Source of the DNA: Larix sibirica
Lineage: Eukaryota; Streptophyta; Pinopsida; Pinales; Pinaceae
Direction: 5' to 3'
Assembly: GCA_004151065.3 (NCBI GenBank)
Contig: NWUY0300102260.1
Coordinates: 6,966-22,407 of the forward strand
DNA: 15,442 nt
The notes under the pieces: generated by a model
The model's database searches: none
The model's input: the letters and a program-made list of their open reading frames with translations, nothing else
Told to the model about the DNA's origin: nothing
Made by a program: the position numbers and the translations under genes
Shown: piece by piece, positions 1-9,110 of the stretch
How positions within the stretch are numbered: the stretch's first letter is position 1
Layout: each line of letters opens with the position of its first letter

Positions 1-140
1 AATATTACCAATTAAATTATTTTATTTAATTACTCATTAAAAATTAATAGCCGTGTTTAATTAATATTATTCTTTAATTAATAAATATTATTAATCGAAC
101 AATTAAAATATATATTTCATGGTGGCTAGTCATCATTGTG

Positions 141-222
141 AGGAGAAGGAGGAGGAGGTGGAGGAGATGATGGTCAGTTGACTCAGTGAGGATAAGGAGG
201 AGGAGGAGGTGGAGGAGGAGGA
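141..222. repeat. GGA/GAG trinucleotide-rich tracts
   Basis: Two purine-rich runs of GGA-type triplets (about 141-169 and 194-222) are separated by mixed sequence. On the minus strand they are CCT/CCA codons and encode the proline runs at the end of the broken gene, so the microsatellite-like look probably reflects proline coding plus slippage. Confidence 0.75.
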
Positions 223-564
223 TCACCACCCTCATCAGATGAATGAGAGGAAGGATGACTATCATGGAAACCCCTCATCCTAGCTAGAAGGTTTCCTGCA
301 TTGATGATATGATGCATCAAATTTATCATAACATGAGGAAGAATCCTCCATATCTCTATGATCTCGAGGTCTCACATGATATCCTAAATTCGTATAGGAT
401 GGAATCCCTATCGAGCCAACAATGAGGATAATTGGTCTGCCAACTCTTGTTGAAATTCAGCATCTGGCATGTGTCACAGGTTAGGTATCTGCAACCGAGG
501 CATTGCCTCAAGCTCATCCATATCCTCATCTACTATCTAGGGAGGCCCCTCCCCAACATAGGTT

Positions 565-722
565 CTGATATATGCAAAATATATACAACACAACAATAAT
601 TAGAAATTTTCATTAAACAATTTAATAAAACAATTTAAATAAAATGTTAGAATAAATTTCATTTGCATTAAGTAAGATAAAGAAATGTGACTAGATTAAT
701 TTAAACATAGTGATAATATTAC
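565..722 (-). other. Probable GT-AG intron of the broken gene
   Basis: On the minus strand the sequence runs AAAG|GTAATATT at the left border and TTTGCATATATCAG|AACC at the right border. The interval is 158 nt and AT-rich, a typical plant intron size and composition. Protein-like reading stops at one border and resumes at the other, which supports an intron rather than an insertion. Confidence 0.45.
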
Positions 723-1560
723 CTTTGGCATCGGGTGGCTCATCCTAGGTGAAAATTATGTTATGACATCCTCTCCATTCCAACCCCACATAAGAATATG
801 GAACAAGGTCTAAAGTATGATCATCCTCACTCATTAGTAACACGAGTGTCTTTGAGGTGATCCTAGTTATGAACTATGGATGACCCCTCTTGGGAAACAT
901 CTATCCCCACATATGCATCCACACCTCATTCATATTCTAAGGAGGACGACAGTCAATTGATGGCCTTGTGACTGGAAACCTTTCGAAAATAAACAAATAA
1001 ATCTGAAGCAAAAGGGAAGTTCACCCTCCTCTCAAACTTTGCACGACATCAATCCAGAGCAAAACAAAATTTCTGCAAAAAAATGGTAGACCACCCAATT
1101 CATATAGGTCACTGCATTAAAGAATCTAGATAAAATAATAGAGAGAAACTAATGCACTTCTTATTAGTGGTGAAGTGATTCATTGTCGTAACCAAAAGTG
1201 AGAGGCACCTAACCTCTTATACACCGAAAGAAGCAATCCACAATTATCCATTGGAAACATGAAAATCACTAGTAGGAGTGATGTGATGACTAATATATCT
1301 CTAATAGTATGCAAGCCCAATATTTGTAGAAACACCAAGTGGTACATTAGGGAACTAGGGAAAATCCCCCCTCTCCTAGATAGCCTAGTGATGAAGTAGA
1401 TGGACTCCTTTGTGGGATGGAACCACAAATCGGGACCAAACCAAAACAATTATCTACATTGATCCCAACAACAGATCAACTGCATCAACGTTGAGTTCTC
1501 ATTTAGGGATGTATCCTCCTAATATAACTTGATGAGACTAAAATCCCTCAATACGACTCG

Positions 1561-1827
1561 GTTCTATGCTATAATTAGGGTGAGGGTACAAATATCTATC
1601 CCTCTCTCTGGCCTACCACTCTTGTACAACATTATAGAGTTCCACCTGTGCCTATTGCTTATGTTATAACTTTTTCCGCTGACATCTCTTATCCACATAT
1701 AACTCCCATTAGTCTCATACAAATACACACACATGTATATATAAACCATAAAAATTTCATTAAATGATCATTTTATTTATTAATATCAAACAATATTTTT
1801 TTCTCAAAATACGTGAATTTAATGAGC
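1561..1827. other. Stretch with no supported gene
   Basis: The minus strand stays open over 1564-1749 in the same frame as the first part of the broken gene, but the reading shows no motif and a stop separates the two. It may be a decayed 5' exon or simply AT-rich sequence between the gene and the subterminal repeats. Confidence 0.3.
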
Positions 1828-2398
1828 GGTGCACCCACATAATCGTAAAGCATCGTGAGCAGTTTTTTTGTATATACAATGCAACATCCCCGGTGCACCA
1901 CAATAATATAAATGCATTGAATGTACAAATCAAATATACAAACATTACAACAATACCAGTGTCATAGCATAATTTTAACCCTCGGTGTGTTAAAAACTAG
2001 ATAAGCATTATGAACAGTGTGCTAAGGTGACCATAATGCACCATCATCTAGGAAATTATTTCAACAATAAATATAAGTGGTGTGATTTCTAACATGAATA
2101 CATGATTGCATTGTGAGACCAATAAGCACCAACAATGGTGTGTGTGTGATACTAAAATGCATCTTGCATTTGGAAGCACCAATGCTTTATAAATAGGTGT
2201 CTAAATCATTAACAATGGACATAATTATTTAGAGCATGCCGTAATTAGCATGGTTATGTGTGAAAATACCATAGAATGTGGTAAAAAACTATTTTTTCAA
2301 ACGCACGGGCATGATGGTGCTTTGATTCAACATTATGCTTAGTGCATTTAACTAAATGTGGCAACATTGAGGGTGCATATGTATTATTAAGGAGCACC
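1828..2398. repeat. Subterminal GGTGC/GCACC-rich zone
   Basis: The pentamer GGTGC or its complement occurs at 1828-1835 (palindrome GGTGCACC), 1892-1899 (same palindrome), 2038, 2126, 2176, 2316, 2372 and 2394. In AT-rich DNA this density is clearly above background. CACTA elements carry short subterminal motifs in both orientations that bind their transposase, and this zone ends about 40 bp before the putative terminus. Copies are imperfect outside the core word. Confidence 0.5.
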
Positions 2399-2426
2399 AA
2401 TATATGTGGTGAAAAATTAAATCATT

Positions 2427-2440
2427 TTTTTTTGTCAGTG
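2427..2440. repeat. CACTA-type terminal inverted repeat (right end)
   Basis: The plus strand ends ...TTTTTTTGTCAGTG at 2440, so the inward reading starts CACTGACAAAAAAA. CACTA elements begin CACTA or CACTG and make 3-bp target duplications. ATC follows directly. The partner repeat lies outside the window. Confidence 0.5.
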
Positions 2441-3119
2441 ATCTTATCATTGTGTCTATCAATCTAGAAAGCATCGGTTACATGGAGCTCTAGGTGTCTA
2501 TCAACATCAATGCATCTGTATATATTGTTGTGTCGCTAAAAGTGCTCTATGGTATGTGAAACACACCAAAAAGGGATGTTGTGAAAACATTTTTCTTAGT
2601 TATAGTGGTGTTTTATTAAAACTATAGCATGTTAATGCTCAACATCGCCATGGTCTAAAGTGTCAATACATGACTCCAAAGGCAAACCAATTAAATTTGT
2701 TTGCAAGATAATTATGTCTGCACTGTTGTCTTCACGACGATATGCTTGTCATGTATATATCTCGTCTCACCATTATTCTCTCATATAATCTTTACGACTA
2801 ACTTTCCAAGTTGGACCTTAAGCATCAATGTGTCGATATAGTCTTGTCAATGTCATGTTGTGGAGTTTGGTTAATTTTCACCACGTGTTTCATCATTTCA
2901 TGATTTTTATACTATTGCACCTAGATTGTCGTGTTGATCATGCTCATATTTTGTTTGGCTAAAACCATCATCATTTCACTCCTTCGACACTTTGTCAAAG
3001 TTTCAGCACATCGTGGTCATTTGAGTCTTGTCAGTTAAAATTTCTTCACGTTTGCATCCGTCAATAAATTTGTTTGCCACTCCTACTAGCATCATCTCAT
3101 TATTCCTAACTTTGGAAAT
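2441..3119. other. Non-coding stretch, origin unclear
   Basis: No reading frame of useful length or motif is seen on either strand. Part of it (about 2530-2640) has TGTCGCTAAAAG and TAGTGGTGTTTTATT, which loosely recall subterminal segments of plant DNA transposons such as CACTA or Mutator types. The resemblance is weak and is given only as a lead. Confidence 0.25.
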
Positions 3120-3560
3120 TTGTAAAGTCCCCCTAGGTCCCTCCTTTGCAAAATTTCACTAATATCTCCTATTTTTTTATTAAAGGAAATCCATCACCCC
3201 AAATTTTAAAATTCCCTTATTACCCGATAGTCCCAAAATCCTTATCAAACCCTTTTTTATCATCCCTTCTTTTCATAATTCCTTTTTTCACACCACCTTT
3301 AACTCATTTTATGCCTTCCATTCACAACCCAAAGGAAAAAAATTAAATAAAAAGGTGACCTTCCTCCCCTGTTTATAACATCCTCTTAATTCACATTAAA
3401 ATAATAAAAATGAAATCCCCTTTCCCAAATCTTCGTAAATCTATTACTGAAAGTAAAAAATGAAAAAAAATTATGTTAATATCCCTTTATGTCTTTGATA
3501 CCTTCACTTTTCCTAGCCCCATTAATAAAAGAACCTTTCTTTATTATCCTTCCACTAAAA
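3120..3560. other. G-poor, pyrimidine-rich tract
   Basis: The plus strand is rich in C and T with very little G. The 60 bases from 3241 to 3300 contain no G. The open frame across 3146-3346 follows from this composition and shows no domain. The tract is flanked by ordinary AT-rich sequence. Its origin is unknown. Confidence 0.6.
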
Positions 3561-3892
3561 CCATTATCCTATATGATGAAAAGGTGAATTTCCCTTTTGT
3601 TTTAAATGAAAGAGGTCCTTGTTGTCACCTTTTAGAAGAGTCACAAAGCATTTATCACTAAATCAAAGTTTTTTTATTGAAAATTTATCCCTAAATTTCA
3701 CTCCACTTAAAAGGGGTATATTTTCCAAAAAAACGTTGACATTTTTAACAAGAGCAACGTAGCTACAATGTCCCTGCGTATAGGTTGATACCTAGGAAGA
3801 AAGCAGTCGTTGTTGCCTATTTGGTGAAGGGAACATGAAAATCAACTCACATTCATAAATTTTCAATGAACAATAGAAGCAAGGATCTGTCA

Positions 3893-4070
3893 TCCCAAAC
3901 TTTTAAGATTGTTGCAAATAATAATCATTATTGCAATGACTTACAATGAATTTGCGTAAATTAAATTCAATCAATGGATATATAATCCCAAAATTTTAAT
4001 GATTGTTATAAATAATATTAATTATTGCAATGAATTACAACGAATTTGTAGAAATGAAATGCAATGAACA
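3893..4070 (+). repeat. Imperfect 94-bp tandem duplication
   Basis: A segment beginning TCCCAAACTTTTAAGATTGTT at 3893 recurs at 3987 as TCCCAAAATTTTAATGATTG. Both run through ATTGCAATGA then TTACAA and GAATTTG. Copies differ by many substitutions, so the duplication is old. The word TCAATGAACAA before copy 1 resembles GCAATGAACAA after copy 2, hinting at a further partial unit. Confidence 0.65.
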
Positions 4071-5045
4071 AGTTAAATACCGAAGTTTGGAAAAACAAAA
4101 AAACTAGTTAAAAAACCAATATTGTTATAAGATAAAACGATGTTCCATATACAATATAAATGATTTAAATGTCTACCTAAGGTGGAAATTTATAAATGAG
4201 AAAAGGAATATTACTATAAAGACCGCATTGGAGAAAAAAATGATAGTAGTATAAACATAGTCTGAACTTAAACTTCTTACTTATCTTTCTTTTCTATTAA
4301 ATGCGAAAACAAATATCTATCACAAACATACCAGGATAAGGTTTGGAATATAATTAATTGAGATAATATACGTACATGATTCAAAACAGGAAAAAGCTTT
4401 GCAATGGATAAAGGGTTTTGCATCATGTAGTCATAAACTAAAAGTGAAATTTTGAGTTTTGGAAACTTCATTATTTAGTTGGAAACTTGAATTTGTTGTT
4501 AATATACTTGACCACATGGATAGGAGTATTCTTTTATGGATATGAGTATTCTTTTGCATGGCTAATAATTAATAGCAAGTTATTGGAGCATGTAACACAC
4601 TGAGGGAGGATACTATGTAGTGTCGAGGGAAACATGACCTAAGTAAAGAATCAATGCAAAATCAATATCACTTGTATACATAATTCTTAGGCCTCAGTGG
4701 TGGAAGAAATGAAATCACACCATTAACAACAAAAGAATATGTAAAAAAAGATTTAAGGCACAATAGAATTGATAGTTATTTTTTATGAAAGGACTCACCC
4801 ATCAATCCATGCTTATTACTGAAGAATGCATCCAATATATACCATATAATTATATGTATGTTTTCTATACTTTTTCATGAGTGTTTCTAAGCCATGTATT
4901 TGAGACACTGTTGTAACCACATGGCCAAAGGAAAGGACAAGTTCATATATCCTCATTTTTTTGGTTGGATAGGCATGTAAAGAAGTAAGAATGAGGAGCA
5001 ATAAAAGAGCACATGCCATGTAAAGAAAGTTTCAGATTGCCATGG
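4071..5045. other. Non-coding AT-rich stretch
   Basis: No gene is supported here. Short minus-strand open frames occur, one of which (start at 5019) opens with a leucine-rich run resembling a signal peptide but carries nothing recognisable after it. Only the 20-bp duplication stands out. Confidence 0.4.
4516..4555 (+). repeat. 20-bp tandem duplication
   Basis: ATGGATAGGAGTATTCTTTT is followed directly by ATGGATATGAGTATTCTTTT, which matches at 19 of 20 positions. It is a small local duplication with no visible function. Confidence 0.85.
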
Positions 5046-5225
5046 TTAACTATGCATGGTTTCTTTTGCAAGTAATATCAATATGCCTTTTCCAGGAACA
5101 CCAGGAAAAATTGGGACCATGTACATGTCTGCAGTTGGCATTTGCATTTTGTGAATGTCAATGTCTTGGCTCAGTCCTGGAAAGCGTAGTTCTGCTTGAA
5201 TGTATTTAGTCGTAGTCTTGAGATC
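5046..5225 (-). pseudogene. Candidate terminal exon of an unrecognised gene remnant
   Basis: On the minus strand a splice-acceptor-like TTATCTCAG at 5226 is followed by 59 open codons and a TAA at 5046-5048. The reading has balanced protein composition, with LRFPGLSQDIDIHKM about residues 13-27, then TADMYMVPIFPGVPGKG, then a hydrophobic GILILLAKE near the end. This is unlike the low-complexity frames around it. With the exon at 5366-5425 it forms a phase-matched pair across a 140-nt GT-AG intron. The family is not recognised and no catalytic residue can be named. The last codons could instead run into a weak donor (A|GTTAAC at about 5050), so the stop may not be the true end. Confidence 0.4.
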
Positions 5226-5365
5226 CTGAGATAATAAACAAGATAATGTAAGGAAATCAATTGATAAAGAGTTTTGTTAGCAATAATCAAACTAAAGCAG
5301 GAACATGTATGACATGTTTTTTATCATTTACCAAAAGATGAGACCTAGTTTCCAACTTCTATTAC
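5226..5365 (-). other. Probable 140-nt intron between the two candidate exons
   Basis: On the minus strand the borders are AAAAAG|GTAATAG and TTATCTCAG|GATCTC. The interval is AT-rich and T-rich toward the acceptor. Removing it joins the exons in phase 0. Confidence 0.4.
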
Positions 5366-5425
5366 CTTTTTTGGATTTTACACCGAAGTTGTTCTTTTGC
5401 AAGGAACAACCTTAGTGTTAACAAC
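5366..5425 (-). pseudogene. Candidate 60-nt internal exon, one internal stop
   Basis: A strong polypyrimidine tract and acceptor (CCTTTTTTTTGTAG, minus strand) precede exactly 60 nt that end at an AAG|GTAATA donor. In the frame that joins to the next exon it reads VVNTKVVPCKRTTSV, a TAA stop, then NPKK. One stop in 20 codons marks it as broken. No further upstream exon could be followed with confidence between 5430 and 6300. Confidence 0.35.
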
Positions 5426-5429
5426 CTAC

Positions 5430-6690
5430 AAAAAAAAGGGGTGTAAACATGATGATTAATTCAATTACTAAAAAACCAAAGGGCAATATCAATAGAAAAA
5501 TATCTCTCTTGTTGCACATTTTATGCACAACAGTCAAAAACAACATTTGTAAACCTCAGGCAATCTATCTATCTTTTAAGCACAATGCACAAACTGTTTA
5601 TGTTGCAAATTAACAAATCCATAGTTCTATCTAAAAGATTGAACATTTCAAAAGAGAAGACAATATCATAAACCTATAAACAAACAAGAATGGATTTTAA
5701 CAATATTAAAAAGCATTAGAAGTTAGTATGTTAATATAGAGATAAAATGGTTGAAACCATAATAGTTTTTTTTTTATGTCAATTTGAACTAATGAAATGA
5801 TCATGTGCAAGAGACAAATGAAATTTATGAGAGACCATTTTATATTCCCAATGCTTTGGGTAAACAATTCAACTATGTCTAGCATTAATAGTTGGTAATA
5901 AAGTATCAGTCCAAAATGTTAGGAACCAGATCAAAATTATGTGAACTAAATCACACGAAAGTCAAGTTTTAATTTAGGTGCCATGTGCCTTAAATGACTT
6001 GTGACCTGACCATGGTATGCTAGGTGGTTTCCGTATGTAATCTTGCATGAGGGAAAATGCCGAAATAGTTTCAGATACAAAGAAAAGCAAAGACAGGAAC
6101 ACATTCAATTAATTCAAAGATCGAAGTTAATTCAATAAGTGTTTACACCATAGAAAGAACAAATTCTTGAAATCAATTGGTTGATTGGTTTATTTTTATT
6201 CCATGTTAAGAAAAGAGGTTTCCGCTCAAGATAAAGTGTATGCTTGTATAATCCAGTGAAGCAATTGAATTTTAATTTCATTTGCAAAAGACAACTTACC
6301 AATCAATAGGAAGATTGGTTATTGATATAGATAATACCAGGAAACAAATTTTAAAAGAATAAATTTTAAAAAAAATATTGAGACAGGTTGACGGGATCTG
6401 TATGAGTGCAATATATAAAAGCTAGACAAAATCCATGGAGCAACAGGCTTTAAACGTAGGTGTTGGCTACTTCTGAAGCCAATGACCACTACGAGGTAAC
6501 AACTAGTTGCAAACTGCCCAAAATACATAATGTGAAGTTCTATCAATGTTGGGCAGTGTTTTCTTACGTTATATATGTTAAAGTTTTCTCTTGTAGAACA
6601 TATAATTATTCCAATTTCTTTTTTCTCATAGTACTCATAGATATGTTGATTGCATATACCCAATATAGATCTGAAGTCAAAATGGAACAT
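5430..6690. other. Stretch with no supported gene
   Basis: AT-rich sequence without convincing motifs. The minus strand is open for 123 codons (6319-6690), overlapping an 88-codon plus-strand frame at 6460-6726. Both look low in information and no domain is seen. The copia remnant fades out at about 6700 at the right edge. Confidence 0.35.
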
Positions 6691-6699
6691 TTTTCAAAT

Positions 6700-8194
6700 T
6701 ATATATGGAGCACCATAAAATTGTGAATGAGTCCTGTATGTATCTTATGGATCTCCAACTATATCAATCGTAGATTGAATAGTTTGTTGTGCCCAAAGTG
6801 GTCTAGTTTCTATATTTGCATCAATATATTCATCACTATTAATATATTCTGCTTCTTCATCTGAATATGAAATTTTACCTGATGTAATTGAAGAGGCATT
6901 GATGAGATCTACATCAACAATAACTAGTGGATTAGTAGTAGGATCTTTTGCATACCTGAGGGGACCTCTTAAATTCAACGTTCCTTTCAATAAGAATATT
7001 TTCAATGAAATGATTTAGTAGTATGTAACCCTTAATTCCATCATGATATAGTACAAATATGCACTCCTGACTTTGTGGAACCAAGGACCTCATTCTTTTG
7101 TAAGGAATATGCGCCCATTTACAAGATCCAAACACTCTAAAGTGATTGACTTAGGTTTTCCAACCGGTCCAATCTTCAAAAGGTGTGACTCCCTTCAATG
7201 CTTTATGAGGAACTTGGTTCCGATGTAGGATGAATAGTTGATGACTTTAGCCAAAAGATTTGGAACAAGGGACTTGGAATGCGGCATGCATGTTGCATCC
7301 CTTCAAGGATTTGTTCTTTCATTTTGCAAATACATTATGTTATGGAGTATATGGAATGATATGTTGCAACTTAATTGCAAATTCAACATATATATGATGG
7401 ACATATTTGTTCACATACTCCCCCCTGTAGTTTGTACACATGATCTTGATCCCATTACTTGATTACTTCTCTACAAGATATTTGAAATCTTTGAGACAGT
7501 CAAAGACATCCAATCTTTGTTTAATGAAGTATACCCAGGTGTATATTGATTAATCATCAATGAAGGTTGACACATACTTGGCCTTGCTAAAGTATGGTTG
7601 AGGGAATGGACCCATAATGGCATCATGAACAAGCTCAAGAATAGATAAGGCTCTCCATGTATTTACCTTCTTGAATTTCTCTTCAGGATGCTTTCCAAGA
7701 ATGCAACATTGACATACACCATCTGAACACTTAATGTTTGGTGAACTTGTCACCATACCATTCTTTCTTAGTTGTTACAAGTAGCAATAGTTTAGGTGAC
7801 CAAATATCTCATGCCACAACCTGATTAATTCATCGCAATCTATTAGAATTGTAACATAATGATATTTGGAAATAAAGTTAGAAAAGACATACAACTTGGA
7901 TTGGTGATATGTTTTTCCAATTGAAATATTTGATCTATCAATGATTTCTATAATGAATACTAAATCTAGTTTGGATTCCACTCGTTTGACTGGGCTTGAA
8001 TGGTTGATCAGGTAGATGGAAAGGAGATGATATACATGGAAGGTACACAAAGTAAATTATGAAATAGTCCATTTTCTAAATCAATGACTCCTTTCCTACA
8101 TATTTGAACCGGTGTATCATGTCCCATTAAGATGGTAGGATAGTGCATGTCACTTAGAAAGAAAATATGTCCTTTGATGAGGCCAAATGGTTCA
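6700..8194 (-). pseudogene. Ty1/copia pol fragment: GAG-pre-integrase, integrase and linker
   Basis: The minus strand reads, from 8194 downward, a GAG-pre-integrase region, the integrase zinc module (LWHEIFGHLN near 7815, then C-x2-C in VCQCCILGK near 7705), the core (ELVHDAIMGPF, YVSTFIDD, TWVYFIKQ), then PHKALKGVTPFEDW, FRVFGSCKWAHIPY and a linker with ENILIERNV and RTHSQF near 6735. In an active element the integrase joins the cDNA to chromosomal DNA. Here the three catalytic acids are gone: Ala at 7619-7621, Asn at 7430-7432, Lys at 7322-7324. A frameshift lies at about 8033-8038, with many stops, including after FIDD, in NKSFG and in VEK. Gag, protease, reverse transcriptase and LTRs are absent. 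The 8194 end abuts a gypsy LTR start exactly; the 6700 end is ragged. Confidence 0.9.
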
Positions 8195-8342
8195 TGTAAT
8201 ACCCCATTTTTGATCCCGTTATATATGAACATGTATATGAAATCATGGTGAGGAGCTCAAGTCCAAGGCCCCGCGATTGATTTCTCGATTGTATATCGAC
8301 AATATTATATGATATAGTCGGTACTATGTGTTGGTTAGGGAC
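8195..8342 (+). repeat. Gypsy LTR 5' portion, copy 1 (truncated)
   Basis: It begins TGTAATACCCC, a common start of plant gypsy LTRs, and is a diverged direct copy of 8483-8632. Shared landmarks are GTGGTGAG-like, GATTGATTT, and GATATAGTCGGTACT versus GATATAGTTGGTACT. Similarity stops at about 8342, the likely deletion breakpoint. Confidence 0.75.
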
Positions 8343-8363
8343 TAGATCATATACCAGATATGA

Positions 8364-8444
8364 TGGAATATTCTATGGGATGAGGCTACATGGGAGTTGG
8401 AGGATGCCATGAAAGAGGCATACCCATTTTTGTTCAAGTTTGCA
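8364..8444 (+). pseudogene. C-terminal end of gypsy pol (chromodomain tail)
   Basis: The plus strand reads WDEATWELEDAMKEAYPFLF from 8376, ending before a TAG at 8445-8447. The (E)EATWE...M...YP.LF pattern is the hallmark of the chromodomain at the end of chromovirus pol, which directs integration to chromatin marks. Only about 27 codons survive and a TGA precedes them at 8361-8363. Its place just before a polypurine tract and LTR start confirms the assignment. Confidence 0.8.
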
Positions 8445-8469
8445 TAGCATTGAGGATAGTGTGAATTTA

Positions 8470-8482
8470 AGGGGGAGGGAAA
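8470..8482 (+). promoter_or_regulatory. Polypurine tract before the 3' LTR
   Basis: AAGGGGGAGGGAA lies directly before TGTAATACCCCC. In LTR elements this RNase H-resistant tract primes plus-strand DNA synthesis and marks the 3' LTR boundary. Position, composition and the downstream TG start all agree. Confidence 0.8.
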
Positions 8483-9110
8483 TGTAATACCCCCAATTTT
8501 GAACTTGTGGTATATGACCATGTAGATGATAGAGTGGTGAGGATATCAAGGACAAGGACCCACCATTGATTTACCGATTTATATCCGTAATCAAATATGA
8601 TATAGTTGGTACTGTGTGCTAGTCAGGCACAAAACACACAAATTATTGTGCAAAGAAACAAGAAGCAAGGGGCATCACTTTCATAATATTAGGGAGTGAT
8701 GTATTGAACCCATACGCCATTAACTACCCAATTGAACTGTGCACTCAATCATTCAATTCTTCCAAGAAGGAGGTGCTTGAGTAGTTATTGTCTTGCGAAA
8801 GGGAAGGCATAGGTGTCGTTTCATGTCTGATTTGCCCTACATTCTAGAATGTGGATTACTTGTTCTACAAGGGAACTATTATGAATTAGATCCCATCCCT
8901 TCATTAATTCATGAGTATTGTTTCTCAAGAGTGTGGGTCAATGAGGGAGGATGAGTCTTACTAATCTCAATTTTTGGTTGGCTAGAGGAATGACTAGTGA
9001 GTTTCTTTCATGTAGTGCATTATGCTTGAGTTCTACCTCTTAACAACATGTTACCTAATTCTATTGACTTTTTGAGCCTTGTCTATGAATCCAAGAGTAG
9101 AGGAGGGAGT

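Larger units (their letters stand above)
126..1560 (-). pseudogene. Broken two-exon gene of unknown family with proline-rich C-terminus
   Basis: A protein-like reading can be followed on the minus strand from about 1560 to a stop at 126-128, with several in-frame stops and at least three frame changes. Readable parts include FWFGPDLWFHPTKE then FITRLSRRG (about 1440-1365), HHITPTSDFHVSNG in another frame (about 1300-1240), and NAVTYMNWVVYHFFAEIL (about 1118-1065). Exon 1 ends at 723 with a GT donor, and exon 2 starts at 564 after an AG acceptor, giving a 158-nt AT-rich intron. Exon 2 reads an acidic stretch (DEDMDELEAMPRL), then a serine/histidine stretch, then a run of nine prolines and a second of six, ending in aspartates. 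The phase across the intron is shifted by a small indel. No catalytic motif is seen and the family is not recognised. It could be a second ORF of the surrounding transposon or a captured host gene. Coding origin is fairly sure and function unknown. Confidence 0.55.
1..2440. mobile_element. Probable decayed CACTA-type DNA transposon, right end
   Basis: The element is called from its right terminus at about 2427-2440. Read inward on the minus strand this begins CACTGACAAAAAAAAATGAT, the form of a CACTA (En/Spm) terminal inverted repeat. Just inside, 1828-2398 carries eight GGTGC/GCACC sites in both orientations, two of them the palindrome GGTGCACC, as expected of CACTA subterminal repeats. The three bases outside are ATC, a possible target-site duplication. 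The left end is not in the window, so the outer limit is unknown and the duplication cannot be checked. No transposase of the TNPD type is recognised. The broken gene at 126-1560 lies inside and may be element-encoded or captured. The class is inferred from the terminus and subterminal words only. Confidence 0.5.

Noticed and set aside
3146-3346. 66-codon plus-strand frame
   Set aside because: Its openness follows from the G-poor composition, since TAG and TGA need G. The reading is low-complexity Pro/Phe/Ser/Ile.
4816-5019. Minus-strand frame that opens with a leucine-rich run like a signal peptide
   Set aside because: After the hydrophobic start there is no cysteine pattern or known domain, and no splice or promoter support. 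AT-rich DNA easily gives leucine runs.
6410-6480. TATATAAAAG box followed by an ATG on the plus strand
   Set aside because: The frame from the ATG at about 6435 closes after about 13 codons and no gene follows. TATA-like words are expected by chance here.
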